Assembly: GCA_030425945.1 (NCBI GenBank)
Contig: JAUHZL010000184.1
Location: 1-6,270 of the forward strand
Length of the DNA stretch: 6,270 nt
Source: Alphaproteobacteria bacterium
GTDB taxonomy: Bacteria > Pseudomonadota > Alphaproteobacteria > Rhodobacterales > Rhodobacteraceae
Direction: 5' to 3'
The notes beneath the pieces were generated by a model, which made no database searches, had not been told where the DNA came from, and worked only from the letters and a program-made list of their open reading frames with translations. Positions 1 through 6,222 of the stretch are shown here, piece after piece; position 1 is the stretch's first letter, and each line of letters starts with the position of its first letter. The translations under genes were made by a program, and so were the position numbers.

Positions 1-88
1 ACGCGCTCCCGAAGCGCCATAGGATGTGGCTTGCCCATCTCGGCACCCCATATCTGCCATAAAGACAGGGAATCATAGAGCTGACGTC

Positions 89-874
89 ATGGGAAGTCTG
101 AATCGCATCGGCCGCAACACGCTCTAGACGACCGAGGCGGGCGAGCGGTTGCGCAAGACGCTGGCACCACGGGTAACCGAGATCGAGGAAGAGATCGCGG
201 CGCTGATGGAGTTCCGCAACAAGCCCGCGGGATCGGTGCGGATCACGCTTTCACATCATGCGCTGACCCAGTTGATCTGGCCCAAACTGCGCTCGGTCCT
301 GCACGACTATCCTGACATCCGGCTGGAGCTCAGTGTCGATGCGGGTTTCCGCGATATCGTCGAGGACGGATTCGATGCCGGCATCCGGCTGGGCGAAAGC
401 GTCGAGCATGACATGATCGCGCTTCGCGTCGGCCCCGACTGGCGGCTGGTCGCAGTGGCGTCGCCTGCCTACGTGGCCGCGCGCGGGCGGCCGGAGCATC
501 CGCAGGATCTGCTGGCGCATGACTGCATCAACAGGCGGCTGGCGACGGTGGGCGCTCTCTACCCTTGGGAATTCGGTAAGGACGGAAAGGAGTTGCGGGT
601 GCGCGTCGAGGGGCGGCTGACGCTCAACGACGATCCGACGATGGTCGCGGCCGCCCTTGAAAGCGTGGGCATCGCCTATGTGCCCGAAGACATGGTGGCT
701 GCGCATCTGGAATGCGGCGCGCTGATGCTGCTGCTCGACGACTGGTCACCGCAGTTTGCGGGCTATCACATCTACTACCCGAGCCGTCACCAGAACCTGC
801 CGGCGTTCAAGGCCGTGGTGAATGCGTTGCGGCACCACACACCAAGATCCGTTGCGGGCCAGCCAAGCGGCTAG
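89..874 (+). pseudogene. LysR-type transcriptional regulator remnant lacking its DNA-binding domain
   Basis: The reading frame encodes the effector-binding half of a LysR-type regulator. The family's end-of-helix motif TEAGERL is at 131-151. A linker helix follows (TLAPRVTEIEEEIAAL), then the start of the substrate-binding fold (GSVRITLSHHAL), then typical later elements (DIVEDGFDAGIRLGE, VASPAYVAARGRP, GIAYVPEDMV). The frame ends at TAG 872-874. In an intact protein about 50 residues of winged helix-turn-helix precede TEAGE. Here the same frame reads MGSLNRIGRNTL from 89, then meets TAG at 125-127, and no frame of 1-88 gives a recognisable helix-turn-helix. A TTG at 149 could restart translation and give a 241-residue protein without DNA-binding ability. 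I read it as a decayed gene, 5'-truncated and carrying a nonsense codon. A functional HTH-less effector-binding protein is possible but less likely. The former target and inducer cannot be told. Confidence 0.8.
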
Positions 875-964
875 CTATCAGTCGCGACAGAACCGAATAA
901 CCACTCACCTACGGTCGGATTAAATAAAACAAAGACTTAGGGGCTAGAGAAGGTTCGACGTCAG

Positions 965-981
965 TCCCACCCCCTCCGCCA
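965..981 (+). repeat. tRNA-Ser 3'-end-like fragment, possible attachment-site scar
   Basis: The 17 bases TCCCACCCCCTCCGCCA match the usual layout of a tRNA-Ser 3' end: the second T-arm strand, an acceptor strand CCCCTCC, discriminator G and CCA. A TTCGA, as in a T-loop, lies just upstream at 954-958, but six extra bases separate it from the fragment. No tRNA body or matching 5' acceptor strand GGAGGGG is present upstream, so this is not an intact tRNA. Integrases often recombine into tRNA 3' ends and leave such a copy at the far end of an island. The match is by recall of tRNA-Ser patterns, and chance or an unrelated C-rich run remains possible. Confidence 0.35.
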
Positions 982-1027
982 CTCTTGCTCAAGCAATGGC
1001 CCTCAGGCCTTGGGCAAGGTCCTAACT

Positions 1028-1088
1028 GGGCCTCAGGAATCGCCCACGGTCGCAACAGAACCCTCGTTGCGCCCCCTGAGCCTGGCCC
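1028..1088. repeat. Imperfect long inverted repeat (stem-loop)
   Basis: An outer stem can form between GGGCCTCAGG (1028-1037) and CCTGAG (1075-1080) plus GGCCC (1084-1088), with a three-base bulge at 1081-1083. An inner perfect stem is CGCAAC (1051-1056) with GTTGCG (1066-1071), around a nine-base loop. The two stems are joined by an uneven internal loop (13 against 3 bases). It lies about 65 bp beyond the kinase stop codon, so it could stabilise or end that transcript, but there is no T-run on either side. It could also be chance pairing in GC-rich DNA. Confidence 0.3.
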
Positions 1089-1153
1089 AATCGGGAACCC
1101 AACTCACAACCACAGCGATTACCCCCGGCGCAGACGGCCTGTGGGAACCCGCC

Positions 1154-2518
1154 CTACGCCTGCCCCCCCGGCGGGAACACAATAGAGACCCGCAGGCCCG
1201 GGCCGTTGTCGTCGAGGCGCAGCGCGGCCTGGTGCAGGTCTGCGATGGCCTTGACGAGGCTCAGGCCGAGGCCGGTGCCGGGCACGGACCGGCTGGCATC
1301 GAGGCGGACGAAGCGCTCCAGCACGCGGGCGCGGTCGGGTTCGGGGATGCCCGGGCCGTCATCGGCGACCAGAAGCACCGGGTGGTCGCCGGCGTGCCCG
1401 GCGGAGATCCGGATCGTGGCCGGGGCCGGGCAATGCTCGATCGCGTTGACGACGAGGTTGGTCAGGGCCTGCGACAGCATCTCGGCATCGCCGCGCACCG
1501 GCACGGGACCGGGGGACCGCGCAAGCTCCAGACGATGCCCGGCCTCCTCGGCCGTGGCCTGCAGAAGTTCGTGGACCGAGGCCGCGAGGGCCCCGAGGTC
1601 GACGGGATCGTTGCGCCGCGCGACGGTGCCGGACTGCAGCCGGGCGACCCGCAGGATCGCCTCGAAGGTGCCGGAGATCGCGTCGATGTCCATCAGGGCC
1701 CAGCCGATCTCGTGGCGGGTCGCGGGGGCCAGATCGTCGGACAGCGCCTGCGGTTCGAGGCGCATGCGCAACCGCGCCAGCGGGGCGCGCAGGTCATGCG
1801 CCACGTCGGTCGAGACCTGCCGGATCGACGCGACGCCCGCTTCCAGCCGGTCGAGCATCCGGTCCACTCGGACGGCCAGCGCCGCGAGGTCGTCGCTGCC
1901 GCCGTCGGCGATCCGGCGGTCGAGGCGGCCAGCGCCCACCGCGTCCAGCACCCGCTCCATCCGGGCGATCCGCCGTTCGTTGCGGCGCGCGATCGCCACC
2001 GCCAGCGCCATCGACAGGAGCGCCGCCAGCGCCACCGACCACGCCGTGGACTGGACGAGGATCTCGCCGCTTTCCGAGACCCAGGCCTCGTCGCGTGCAG
2101 CGATGACCCAGCCGAGATCGGTGCGGATGCCATAGGCGAGATAGGCCTCGGCATTGCCGGTCCCGGTCGCCGCGCTGACGGGCAGGTCGGACCCGACCGC
2201 GAGCCGCCGCGCGCCCTCGAACGGGGCCGCAAGCTGCAGCGATCCGGTGGTCTGGCCGGACGCCGCGTCGATGAACGCGTAAAGCGCGGCGCCGTCGCGG
2301 CTGGACCCGACCAGCGCGCGGACCTGGTCCCGCAGGTCGGCCACCTCGGTGCGCCGGGCCAGCGTTTCGGCCGTCGCGCGAACGTCCGCCGACAGGCGCG
2401 CCGTCATCTCGCGCGACAGCAGGACGTAGGACAGCCCGCCCGCCGTCAGCGTCCCGAGGGCGAAGACCGCCGACAGCGCCAGCGCGAAGCGCATGGACCA
2501 GGACAGCGGCGCCCTCAT
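1154..2518 (-). CDS. Sensor histidine kinase of a two-component system
   Basis: This encodes a 454-residue inner-membrane sensor kinase that would autophosphorylate on histidine and pass the phosphate to the regulator encoded just upstream. A first membrane helix lies at about 10-35, a periplasmic sensor region of roughly 120 residues follows (about 36-155), and the second helix is at about 157-177. Next come a HAMP linker (about 178-230) and the phosphoacceptor helix with DVAHDLRAPL (His241). The ATPase domain has N-box NLVVNAIEHC (Asn354, Asn358), G1 DDGPGIP (386-392), F-box ERFVRLDASR and G2 GTGLGLSLV (414-422). All key residues are present and the length is usual for an OmpR-type partner kinase. 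The start chosen is the ATG at 2518-2516. It overlaps the regulator's TGA as ATGA, and no Shine-Dalgarno sequence is visible before it, so translation is probably coupled. The periplasmic part matches no sensor fold I recognise, so the signal is unknown. Confidence 0.93.
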   Translation of the reverse strand: MRAPLSWSMRFALALSAVFALGTLTAGGLSYVLLSREMTARLSADVRATAETLARRTEVADLRDQVRALVGSSRDGAALYAFIDAASGQTTGSLQLAAPFEGARRLAVGSDLPVSAATGTGNAEAYLAYGIRTDLGWVIAARDEAWVSESGEILVQSTAWSVALAALLSMALAVAIARRNERRIARMERVLDAVGAGRLDRRIADGGSDDLAALAVRVDRMLDRLEAGVASIRQVSTDVAHDLRAPLARLRMRLEPQALSDDLAPATRHEIGWALMDIDAISGTFEAILRVARLQSGTVARRNDPVDLGALAASVHELLQATAEEAGHRLELARSPGPVPVRGDAEMLSQALTNLVVNAIEHCPAPATIRISAGHAGDHPVLLVADDGPGIPEPDRARVLERFVRLDASRSVPGTGLGLSLVKAIADLHQAALRLDDNGPGLRVSIVFPPGGQA

Positions 2519-3186
2519 GGCTGCAACACGTAGCCGACGCCGTGCAGCGTGACGAACAGCGGCTTGCCGAAGGGCTTGTCGATCTTGGTCCGCAACCGGC
2601 TGATATGGGTTTCGACCACGCTGGTCTTGGGGTCGAAGTGCAGCCCCCAGACCGACTCGAGCAGGACCGTGCGGGTCTGCACGCGGCCGGGCCGTTCCAT
2701 GAAGTGCTTCAGCAGCAGGAACTCGCGCGGCTGAAGCTCGATCCGCACGCCGTCGCGGGTCACCTCGCGCGTGAGCAGGTCGAGCCGCAGCGGACCGGTC
2801 ACCAGCTCCAGCACCTCGTCGCGGGTCGCGGGACGGCGGCACACGGTGTCGATCCGCGCCAGCAACTCGACGAAGGCGAAGGGCTTCACGATATAGTCGT
2901 CGGCCCCGCTGCGAAGGCCGGCCACCCGGTCCTCGACCGCGCTCATCGCCGTCAGCAGGATCGTGGGGGTGTCGAGCCGGGCCGCGCGCAGCGACTTCAG
3001 AATCGACAGGCCGTCGAGGCCCGGCAGCATCCGGTCGAGGATCAGCAGGTCGTACCCGCCCGTCATCGCCTGCGCGAGCGCCTGCCGGCCGTCGGCGAGA
3101 TGATCCACCACATGGCCTTCGCCCGACAGGCCGCGCACCACGTAGGTGGCGGCGTCTTCGTCGTCTTCGGCCAGCAGGATCTTCAT
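2515..3186 (-). CDS. OmpR/PhoB-family response regulator
   Basis: This encodes a 223-residue DNA-binding response regulator, first gene of the operon with the kinase. The receiver domain (about 1-115) has the acidic pair Asp8-Asp9, phosphoacceptor Asp51 in LILDRMLPGLDGL, Thr79 in LLTAMS and Lys101 in IVKPF, so it should be phosphorylated and switch normally. The C-terminal winged helix (about 128-220) has LQPREFLLLKHFME, the recognition-helix region VVETHISRLRTKID, and the closing hairpin VTLHGVGYVL typical of the OmpR/PhoB class. The ATG at 3186-3184 begins MKILLAEDDED, the standard family start, so the much longer open frame upstream is not coding. GGAAAG lies ten bases before it. Overall pattern resembles the QseB/PmrA/TctD-like group, but this does not identify a target. 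Divergence from the mprF-type gene makes control of that gene a reasonable guess. Confidence 0.95.
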   Translation of the reverse strand: MKILLAEDDEDAATYVVRGLSGEGHVVDHLADGRQALAQAMTGGYDLLILDRMLPGLDGLSILKSLRAARLDTPTILLTAMSAVEDRVAGLRSGADDYIVKPFAFVELLARIDTVCRRPATRDEVLELVTGPLRLDLLTREVTRDGVRIELQPREFLLLKHFMERPGRVQTRTVLLESVWGLHFDPKTSVVETHISRLRTKIDKPFGKPLFVTLHGVGYVLQP

Positions 3187-3196
3187 GTCGCGTGGT

Positions 3197-3202
3197 CTTT
3201 CC
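3197..3202 (-). promoter_or_regulatory. Ribosome binding site of the response regulator
   Basis: On the - strand the bases read GGAAAG, ending ten bases before the ATG at 3186. It is a modest and somewhat distant Shine-Dalgarno match, but no better one is present. It supports the MKILLAEDDED start over upstream alternatives. Confidence 0.45.
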
Positions 3203-3303
3203 GGCGATGCGCCCCGGGGTCCCGGAACGGCAGGCGTGAGAGGGCGGACCGGCGCGGCGCACCCGGCCGTCCGCGCCCCCTCCATAGTCGAAGATGCCGC
3301 GAA

Positions 3304-3335
3304 GGCGAAGGTCGCGGGACAGGACGACCTTCGCC
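3304..3335. repeat. Perfect 11-bp inverted repeat with 10-base loop
   Basis: The left arm GGCGAAGGTCG (3304-3314) and right arm CGACCTTCGCC (3325-3335) are exact reverse complements around the loop CGGGACAGGA. It lies about 118 bases upstream of the regulator start. It would fall in the 5' leader of that mRNA if transcription begins beyond it, or act as a DNA operator. No T-run follows in either direction, so it is not a standard intrinsic terminator. Confidence 0.6.
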
Positions 3336-3389
3336 CGCACGGACAGGGAGGGACACCGGACACCGTGCCACCCGACCCCGGGGATCGCC

Positions 3390-3417
3390 TTGCCGCGGCT
3401 ATACAGTTTCGTAAGAA
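3390..3417 (+). promoter_or_regulatory. Candidate promoter for the mprF-type gene
   Basis: A TTGCCG (3390-3395) stands 16 bases before TAAGAA (3412-3417), a passable housekeeping -35/-10 arrangement in the AT-richer part of the region. It would give a leader of roughly 85 bases. Both hexamers deviate from consensus. An alternative -10 is TATTTT at 3431-3436, paired with TTCGTA at 3408-3413. Support is weak. Confidence 0.25.
3407..3415 (+). promoter_or_regulatory. TTTCGTAAG motif, candidate operator
   Basis: This nine-base word overlaps the candidate -10 region upstream of the mprF-type gene. Its exact reverse complement CTTACGAAA recurs at 6135-6143, just after that gene. A word placed over a promoter could be a regulator half-site, but with only two copies in the window the evidence is thin. 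Confidence 0.25.
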
Positions 3418-3436
3418 CCCGCCGGTCCGGTATTTT

Positions 3437-3459
3437 GGCGGTTTCGGAGCGGTACCGCC
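3437..3459. repeat. Palindrome in the mprF-type leader
   Basis: GCGGTACCGC (3449-3458) is a perfect 10-bp palindrome. In addition GGCGGT (3437-3442) can pair with ACCGCC (3454-3459) across 11 bases, so two alternative pairings compete. The site is 52-74 bases upstream of the ATG. It could be a dimer-binding operator just downstream of the promoter or an RNA stem in the leader. Confidence 0.35.
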
Positions 3460-3500
3460 GGGGCTAGTCACGGGACGGCGACCGATCTGCCGAACGAACC

Positions 3501-3504
3501 GGAG
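3501..3504 (+). promoter_or_regulatory. Ribosome binding site of the mprF-type gene
   Basis: GGAG lies six bases before the ATG at 3511, which is good spacing. It fixes the start at MARLTLQSLRS. The protein then begins with a short positively charged segment before the first membrane helix, as expected for this family. Confidence 0.65.
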
Positions 3505-3510
3505 TGCGGG

Positions 3511-6096
3511 ATGGCCCGACTGACCCTTCAATCCCTGCGCAGCGCCGCGCCCGTCCTGCTGGGCGTTCTGCTGTTCGGCCTGGGCCTCTACGCGCTGCAC
3601 CACCTGCTGCGCCCCGTGAACCTGTCGGATGTCGCGGCACAGATCCGGGCCACGCCGCCCGGCGTGCTGGCCGCCGCGCTCGGCGCGACCGCGGTCGGGT
3701 ATGTCGCGCTGATCTGCTACGACTGGTTCGGCCTGCGCTTCATCGGCAAGCGGCTGAACCGGGGTGTCGTGGCCCTGGGCGGGTTTCTCGGCTACGCCTT
3801 CGGCAACACCATCGGGGTCAGCGTGATCTCGGGCGGCGCGGTGCGCTACCGGATCTATTCGGCGGTCGGGCTGAACGCCTTCGAGGTGGCGGCGGTCTCG
3901 GGCTACATCGCCGTCGCCCTCGGGACCGGGCTGACGCTGGTGGGCATCGCCGCGCTGGCCATCCACCCGGGCGCCGTCGGCAGCCTGCTGCCCGATGCCC
4001 CCGGCACGATCCGGGCCGTGGCGGTTGCGATCACGGGCCTCTCCGTCGCCCTGATCGTCTGGCTGTCGGCCAGCCAGCGCGCCGTCACCCTCTGGGGCCG
4101 CACCCTGCGCCTGCCCCCCGTGGCGGACCTCGGCGGGCAGCTCGCGGTGACCCTGATCGACATCGCGGCGGCGTCCTTTGCCCTGTGGGTGCTGCTGCCC
4201 GAGGGCAAGCCGGACTACACCATCTTCGTCGCGGTCTATGCCGCCGCGACGATGATCGGGGTGGTCAGCCATGTGCCGGGCGGCGTCGGGGTCTTCGAGA
4301 CCGTGGTGATCGGCACCCTGCCCGCCACGGTGCCTGTCGGGGATGCCGCCGCCGCCCTGCTGCTGTTCCGGCTGGTCTATTACCTGCTGCCCTTCGCGCT
4401 GGCTTTCCTGCTGGTCGCGCTGAACGAGCTGCGGCTCGCCAGCGGCCTCGGCAGTCGCCTGCTCGCCCGCGCGCCCGGCCTGCAACCGGCCTTCGCGACG
4501 CTGCACGGGTTCTCGCCCGGCCTCGTGGCGGCGGTCGCCTTCGGCTTCGGGGTCTGGCTGCTCATGATCACCATGCTGCCGTCCGTGCAGGCCGATGCGA
4601 TGGCCGAGCGCGACCTCGTCGGCAGCCTGCTGCTGGAGGGGGGCACGCTGGTCTCGGCGGTGGCCGGCGTCGCGCTGATCATCGTGTCGCACGGCCTCGC
4701 GCGGCGGGTGTCGTCGGCATGGTGGTTCGCCATCGCGGCGCTTGCGACCGGCTCGGTCGCCTCCCTGCTGAACGATTTCGGGATCGCGAACGCCGCCTTG
4801 CTGGCGGCCAGCGCGGTGCTCCTCCTGCCCTTCCGCAAGGCCTTCGACCGGCCCGGCCACCTGACGGCGGGGGTCTTCGACCTCGGCTGGTTCGCCACGG
4901 TGACGGGCGCGTTTCTTGCCGCCGCCGCGTTCTTCTTCTTCGTCCACAAGGCGGTGCCCTACTCGAACGACCTCTGGTCGGAGTTCGCGCACGATTCGAA
5001 CACGCCCAGGGCGCTGCGGGCCGGGCTGGCCGCCACGGGCCTGATGTTCTTCTTCTCGATCTACCTGCTGACCCGGCCGACCCGGGCGAAGCCGCCGGCC
5101 GAACCGCGCCCGCCCGCGATGGCCCAGGCCGCCGCGCTTGCGGCCGCCTCGGAGGACCCGCAGGCCTGGCTCAGCCAGACCGGCGACAAGCGGTTCCTGT
5201 TCTCGGACAGCGGCCGCGCGGTCCTGATGTATGCCGTCCGGGGCGGCTCGTGGATCGCGCTGGGGGACCCGGTCGGGGACCCGGACGAGTACGAGGCGCT
5301 GGTCTGGTCCTTCGCCGACCAGGCGGCCCGCTCGAACGCGCGCCCGGTCTTCTACGAGGTCAGCGCCCGCCACCTGACGCTTTGGGTCGATCTCGGGCTG
5401 ACGCTGCAGAAGATCGGCGAGGAGGCGGTCGTCCGCCTGCCCGGGTTCAGCCTCGCAGGGAGCCGCTTCAAGTCGATGCGCGCCGCGATGAACAAGCGCC
5501 AGCGGGACGGCTACGAGGTCGCACCGCTGCCCCCGCCGCACGGGCCGGAGCGGATCGCCGTGCTGCGCGAGATCTCGGACGCGTGGCTTGGCGGGAAGCC
5601 CGGCAGCGAGAAGGGATTCTCGGTCGGGCGCTTCGACCCCGATTACCTCGACCGGTTCGAGATCGCCGTGGTCAGGAAGGAGGGCCGCATCGTCGGATTC
5701 GCCAACATCCTCGCCTCGAAAGACGGCGCGCATCTCGCCGTCGACCTGATGCGCTACCTGCCGGACGAAGCCTCGGGGCTGATGGAATACATGTTCCTCA
5801 GCCTGATCGAGCACTACAAGGCCGCGGGCGCGCTGGAATTCAGCCTCGGCACGGCGCCGCTGTCGGGCCTGTCCGAGCGGTCGGTGGCGCGGTCGTGGAA
5901 CCGGTTCGGGCGGCTGATCTACCGCCATGGCGGCGCGTTCTACAACTTCGAGGGCCTCCGGGCCTTCAAGCAGAAGTTCCAGCCGGACTGGCGCCCGCGC
6001 TACCTCGCCCTGCCCCCGAACGTCTCGCCGATGCGGGCGATGGGCGACGTGGCGCTGCTGATCGCGGGCTCGGCGCGCGGCCTGATCGCCAAGTGA
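3511..6096 (+). CDS. mprF: Bifunctional phosphatidylglycerol aminoacyltransferase/flippase (MprF/LpiA family)
   Basis: This 861-residue inner-membrane protein belongs to the family that moves an amino acid (usually lysine, sometimes alanine) from its aminoacyl-tRNA to phosphatidylglycerol and flips the product outward. This lowers negative surface charge and aids resistance to cationic peptides and acid. About 14 hydrophobic segments span residues 10-520, forming the flippase part. VSHVPGGVGVFE (252-263) is the conserved signature of that domain. A Pro/Ala-rich linker (about 522-548) leads to the cytosolic GNAT-like synthase domain (DUF2156, about 550-835). That domain carries GDPVGD (585-590), SRFKSMRAAMNKRQRDGY (651-668), KGFSVGRFD (701-709), VDLMRY (744-749) and EFSLGTAPLSGL (776-787). 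Length and order match full MprF/LpiA proteins, with no break. The gene stands alone: no AcvB/AtvA-type lipase gene, the usual alphaproteobacterial partner, follows it within the window. Whether lysine or alanine is the substrate cannot be read from the sequence. The symbol is given by family; lpiA would be equally fair. Confidence 0.93.
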   Translation: MARLTLQSLRSAAPVLLGVLLFGLGLYALHHLLRPVNLSDVAAQIRATPPGVLAAALGATAVGYVALICYDWFGLRFIGKRLNRGVVALGGFLGYAFGNTIGVSVISGGAVRYRIYSAVGLNAFEVAAVSGYIAVALGTGLTLVGIAALAIHPGAVGSLLPDAPGTIRAVAVAITGLSVALIVWLSASQRAVTLWGRTLRLPPVADLGGQLAVTLIDIAAASFALWVLLPEGKPDYTIFVAVYAAATMIGVVSHVPGGVGVFETVVIGTLPATVPVGDAAAALLLFRLVYYLLPFALAFLLVALNELRLASGLGSRLLARAPGLQPAFATLHGFSPGLVAAVAFGFGVWLLMITMLPSVQADAMAERDLVGSLLLEGGTLVSAVAGVALIIVSHGLARRVSSAWWFAIAALATGSVASLLNDFGIANAALLAASAVLLLPFRKAFDRPGHLTAGVFDLGWFATVTGAFLAAAAFFFFVHKAVPYSNDLWSEFAHDSNTPRALRAGLAATGLMFFFSIYLLTRPTRAKPPAEPRPPAMAQAAALAAASEDPQAWLSQTGDKRFLFSDSGRAVLMYAVRGGSWIALGDPVGDPDEYEALVWSFADQAARSNARPVFYEVSARHLTLWVDLGLTLQKIGEEAVVRLPGFSLAGSRFKSMRAAMNKRQRDGYEVAPLPPPHGPERIAVLREISDAWLGGKPGSEKGFSVGRFDPDYLDRFEIAVVRKEGRIVGFANILASKDGAHLAVDLMRYLPDEASGLMEYMFLSLIEHYKAAGALEFSLGTAPLSGLSERSVARSWNRFGRLIYRHGGAFYNFEGLRAFKQKFQPDWRPRYLALPPNVSPMRAMGDVALLIAGSARGLIAK

Positions 6097-6222
6097 GCCG
6101 GCCGCGGCGCGGTCCTGCCGGAAAAACGGCGCCCCTTACGAAAGCGTAATACCAGCGGCCCCGGTGCGTGACTCGCTCGGGATACCCTTCCGTTCATTGC
6201 TGTGATTCTCTTCCGTCGAAGC
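6097..6222. other. Spacer downstream of the mprF-type gene
   Basis: No gene is seen in this spacer. A short stem GCCG (6117-6120) with CGGC (6127-6130) around GAAAAA, and an overlapping alternative GGCGC (6106-6110) with GCGCC (6129-6133), lie 10-37 bases after the stop. Neither is followed by a T-run, so termination is uncertain. Base composition drops from about 6135 onward. If the downstream frame is a transposase, the end of that insertion sequence should lie between here and 6222. Confidence 0.5.
6135..6149. repeat. Inverted repeat TTACG-AAAG-CGTAA
   Basis: Arms TTACG (6136-6140) and CGTAA (6145-6149) are perfect complements with a four-base gap. The left part CTTACGAAA (6135-6143) is the exact reverse complement of the word in the mprF-type promoter region at 3407-3415. 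It may be an operator for the downstream gene, part of a weak terminator, or a sequence near an insertion-sequence end. Confidence 0.35.

Larger units (their letters stand above)
875..1153. other. Non-coding spacer between LysR remnant and kinase gene
   Basis: No credible gene is seen here. The two flanking frames converge on this spacer. It begins with an AT-rich patch (about 915-940, TTAAATAAAAC) that stands out against the GC-rich surroundings. It continues with a tRNA-Ser-like 3' end at 965-981, a near-palindrome TTGCTcaAGCAA at 985-996, a repeated CCTCAGG heptamer (1001-1007 and 1031-1037) and a repeated GGGAACCC octamer (1093-1100 and 1143-1150). No hairpin followed by a T-run was found on either strand, so transcription termination for either neighbour is not evident. 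The mixture of composition and fragments suggests a junction of DNA of different origin. Confidence 0.6.
3187..3510. promoter_or_regulatory. Divergent control region between regulator and mprF-type gene
   Basis: These 324 bases separate the start codons of two divergent transcription units and must hold both promoters. The half nearest the regulator is extremely GC-rich and contains the 3304-3335 hairpin. The half nearest mprF has the only AT-richer patch (about 3400-3436, with ATACAG, TTTCGTAAG and TATTTT), where a + strand promoter is most likely. CCCCGGGG occurs twice (3212-3219 and 3376-3383). I could not find a convincing -35/-10 pair for the - strand operon, nor a clear OmpR-family tandem direct repeat. 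Frames running through here are long only because of the base composition, and they show no protein family pattern. Confidence 0.7.

Noticed and set aside
31..63. Possible -35 (TTGCCC) and -10 (TATCTG or CATAAA) upstream of the LysR remnant
   Set aside because: The spacings are 14 or 21 bases, neither suitable, and the hexamers are poor.
875..990. Intact tRNA gene ending at the tRNA-Ser-like 3' end
   Set aside because: There is no 5' acceptor strand, anticodon arm or D arm upstream, and the T-loop spacing is wrong.
985..1185. Small + strand frame of 66 codons in the spacer
   Set aside because: It has no ribosome binding site, no family resemblance, and runs into the 3' end of the kinase gene on the other strand.
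1010..2533. 507-codon + strand frame opposite the histidine kinase
   Set aside because: The antisense kinase has every catalytic motif, while this frame has biased composition and no recognisable domain.
2519..3340. N-terminal extension of the kinase frame up to 3340
   Set aside because: It runs through the regulator gene in another frame and is Arg/Ala/Gly-rich without motifs. The ATG overlapping the regulator stop is the standard start.
3187..5928. Very long open frame on the - strand running opposite the mprF-type gene and continuing into the regulator
   Set aside because: It is rich in Arg, Gln, Asp, Gly and Pro with no family motifs and lies antisense to a gene with clear conserved motifs. 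It is a product of high-GC codon bias. Only its last 223 codons, the response regulator, are real.
6106..6133. Intrinsic terminator after the mprF-type gene
   Set aside because: The stems are only 4-5 bp and there is no T-run after them.
3504..6149. 881-codon + strand frame overlapping the mprF-type gene
   Set aside because: It is an out-of-frame shadow with Arg/Pro/Gly-rich sequence and no membrane segments or motifs.
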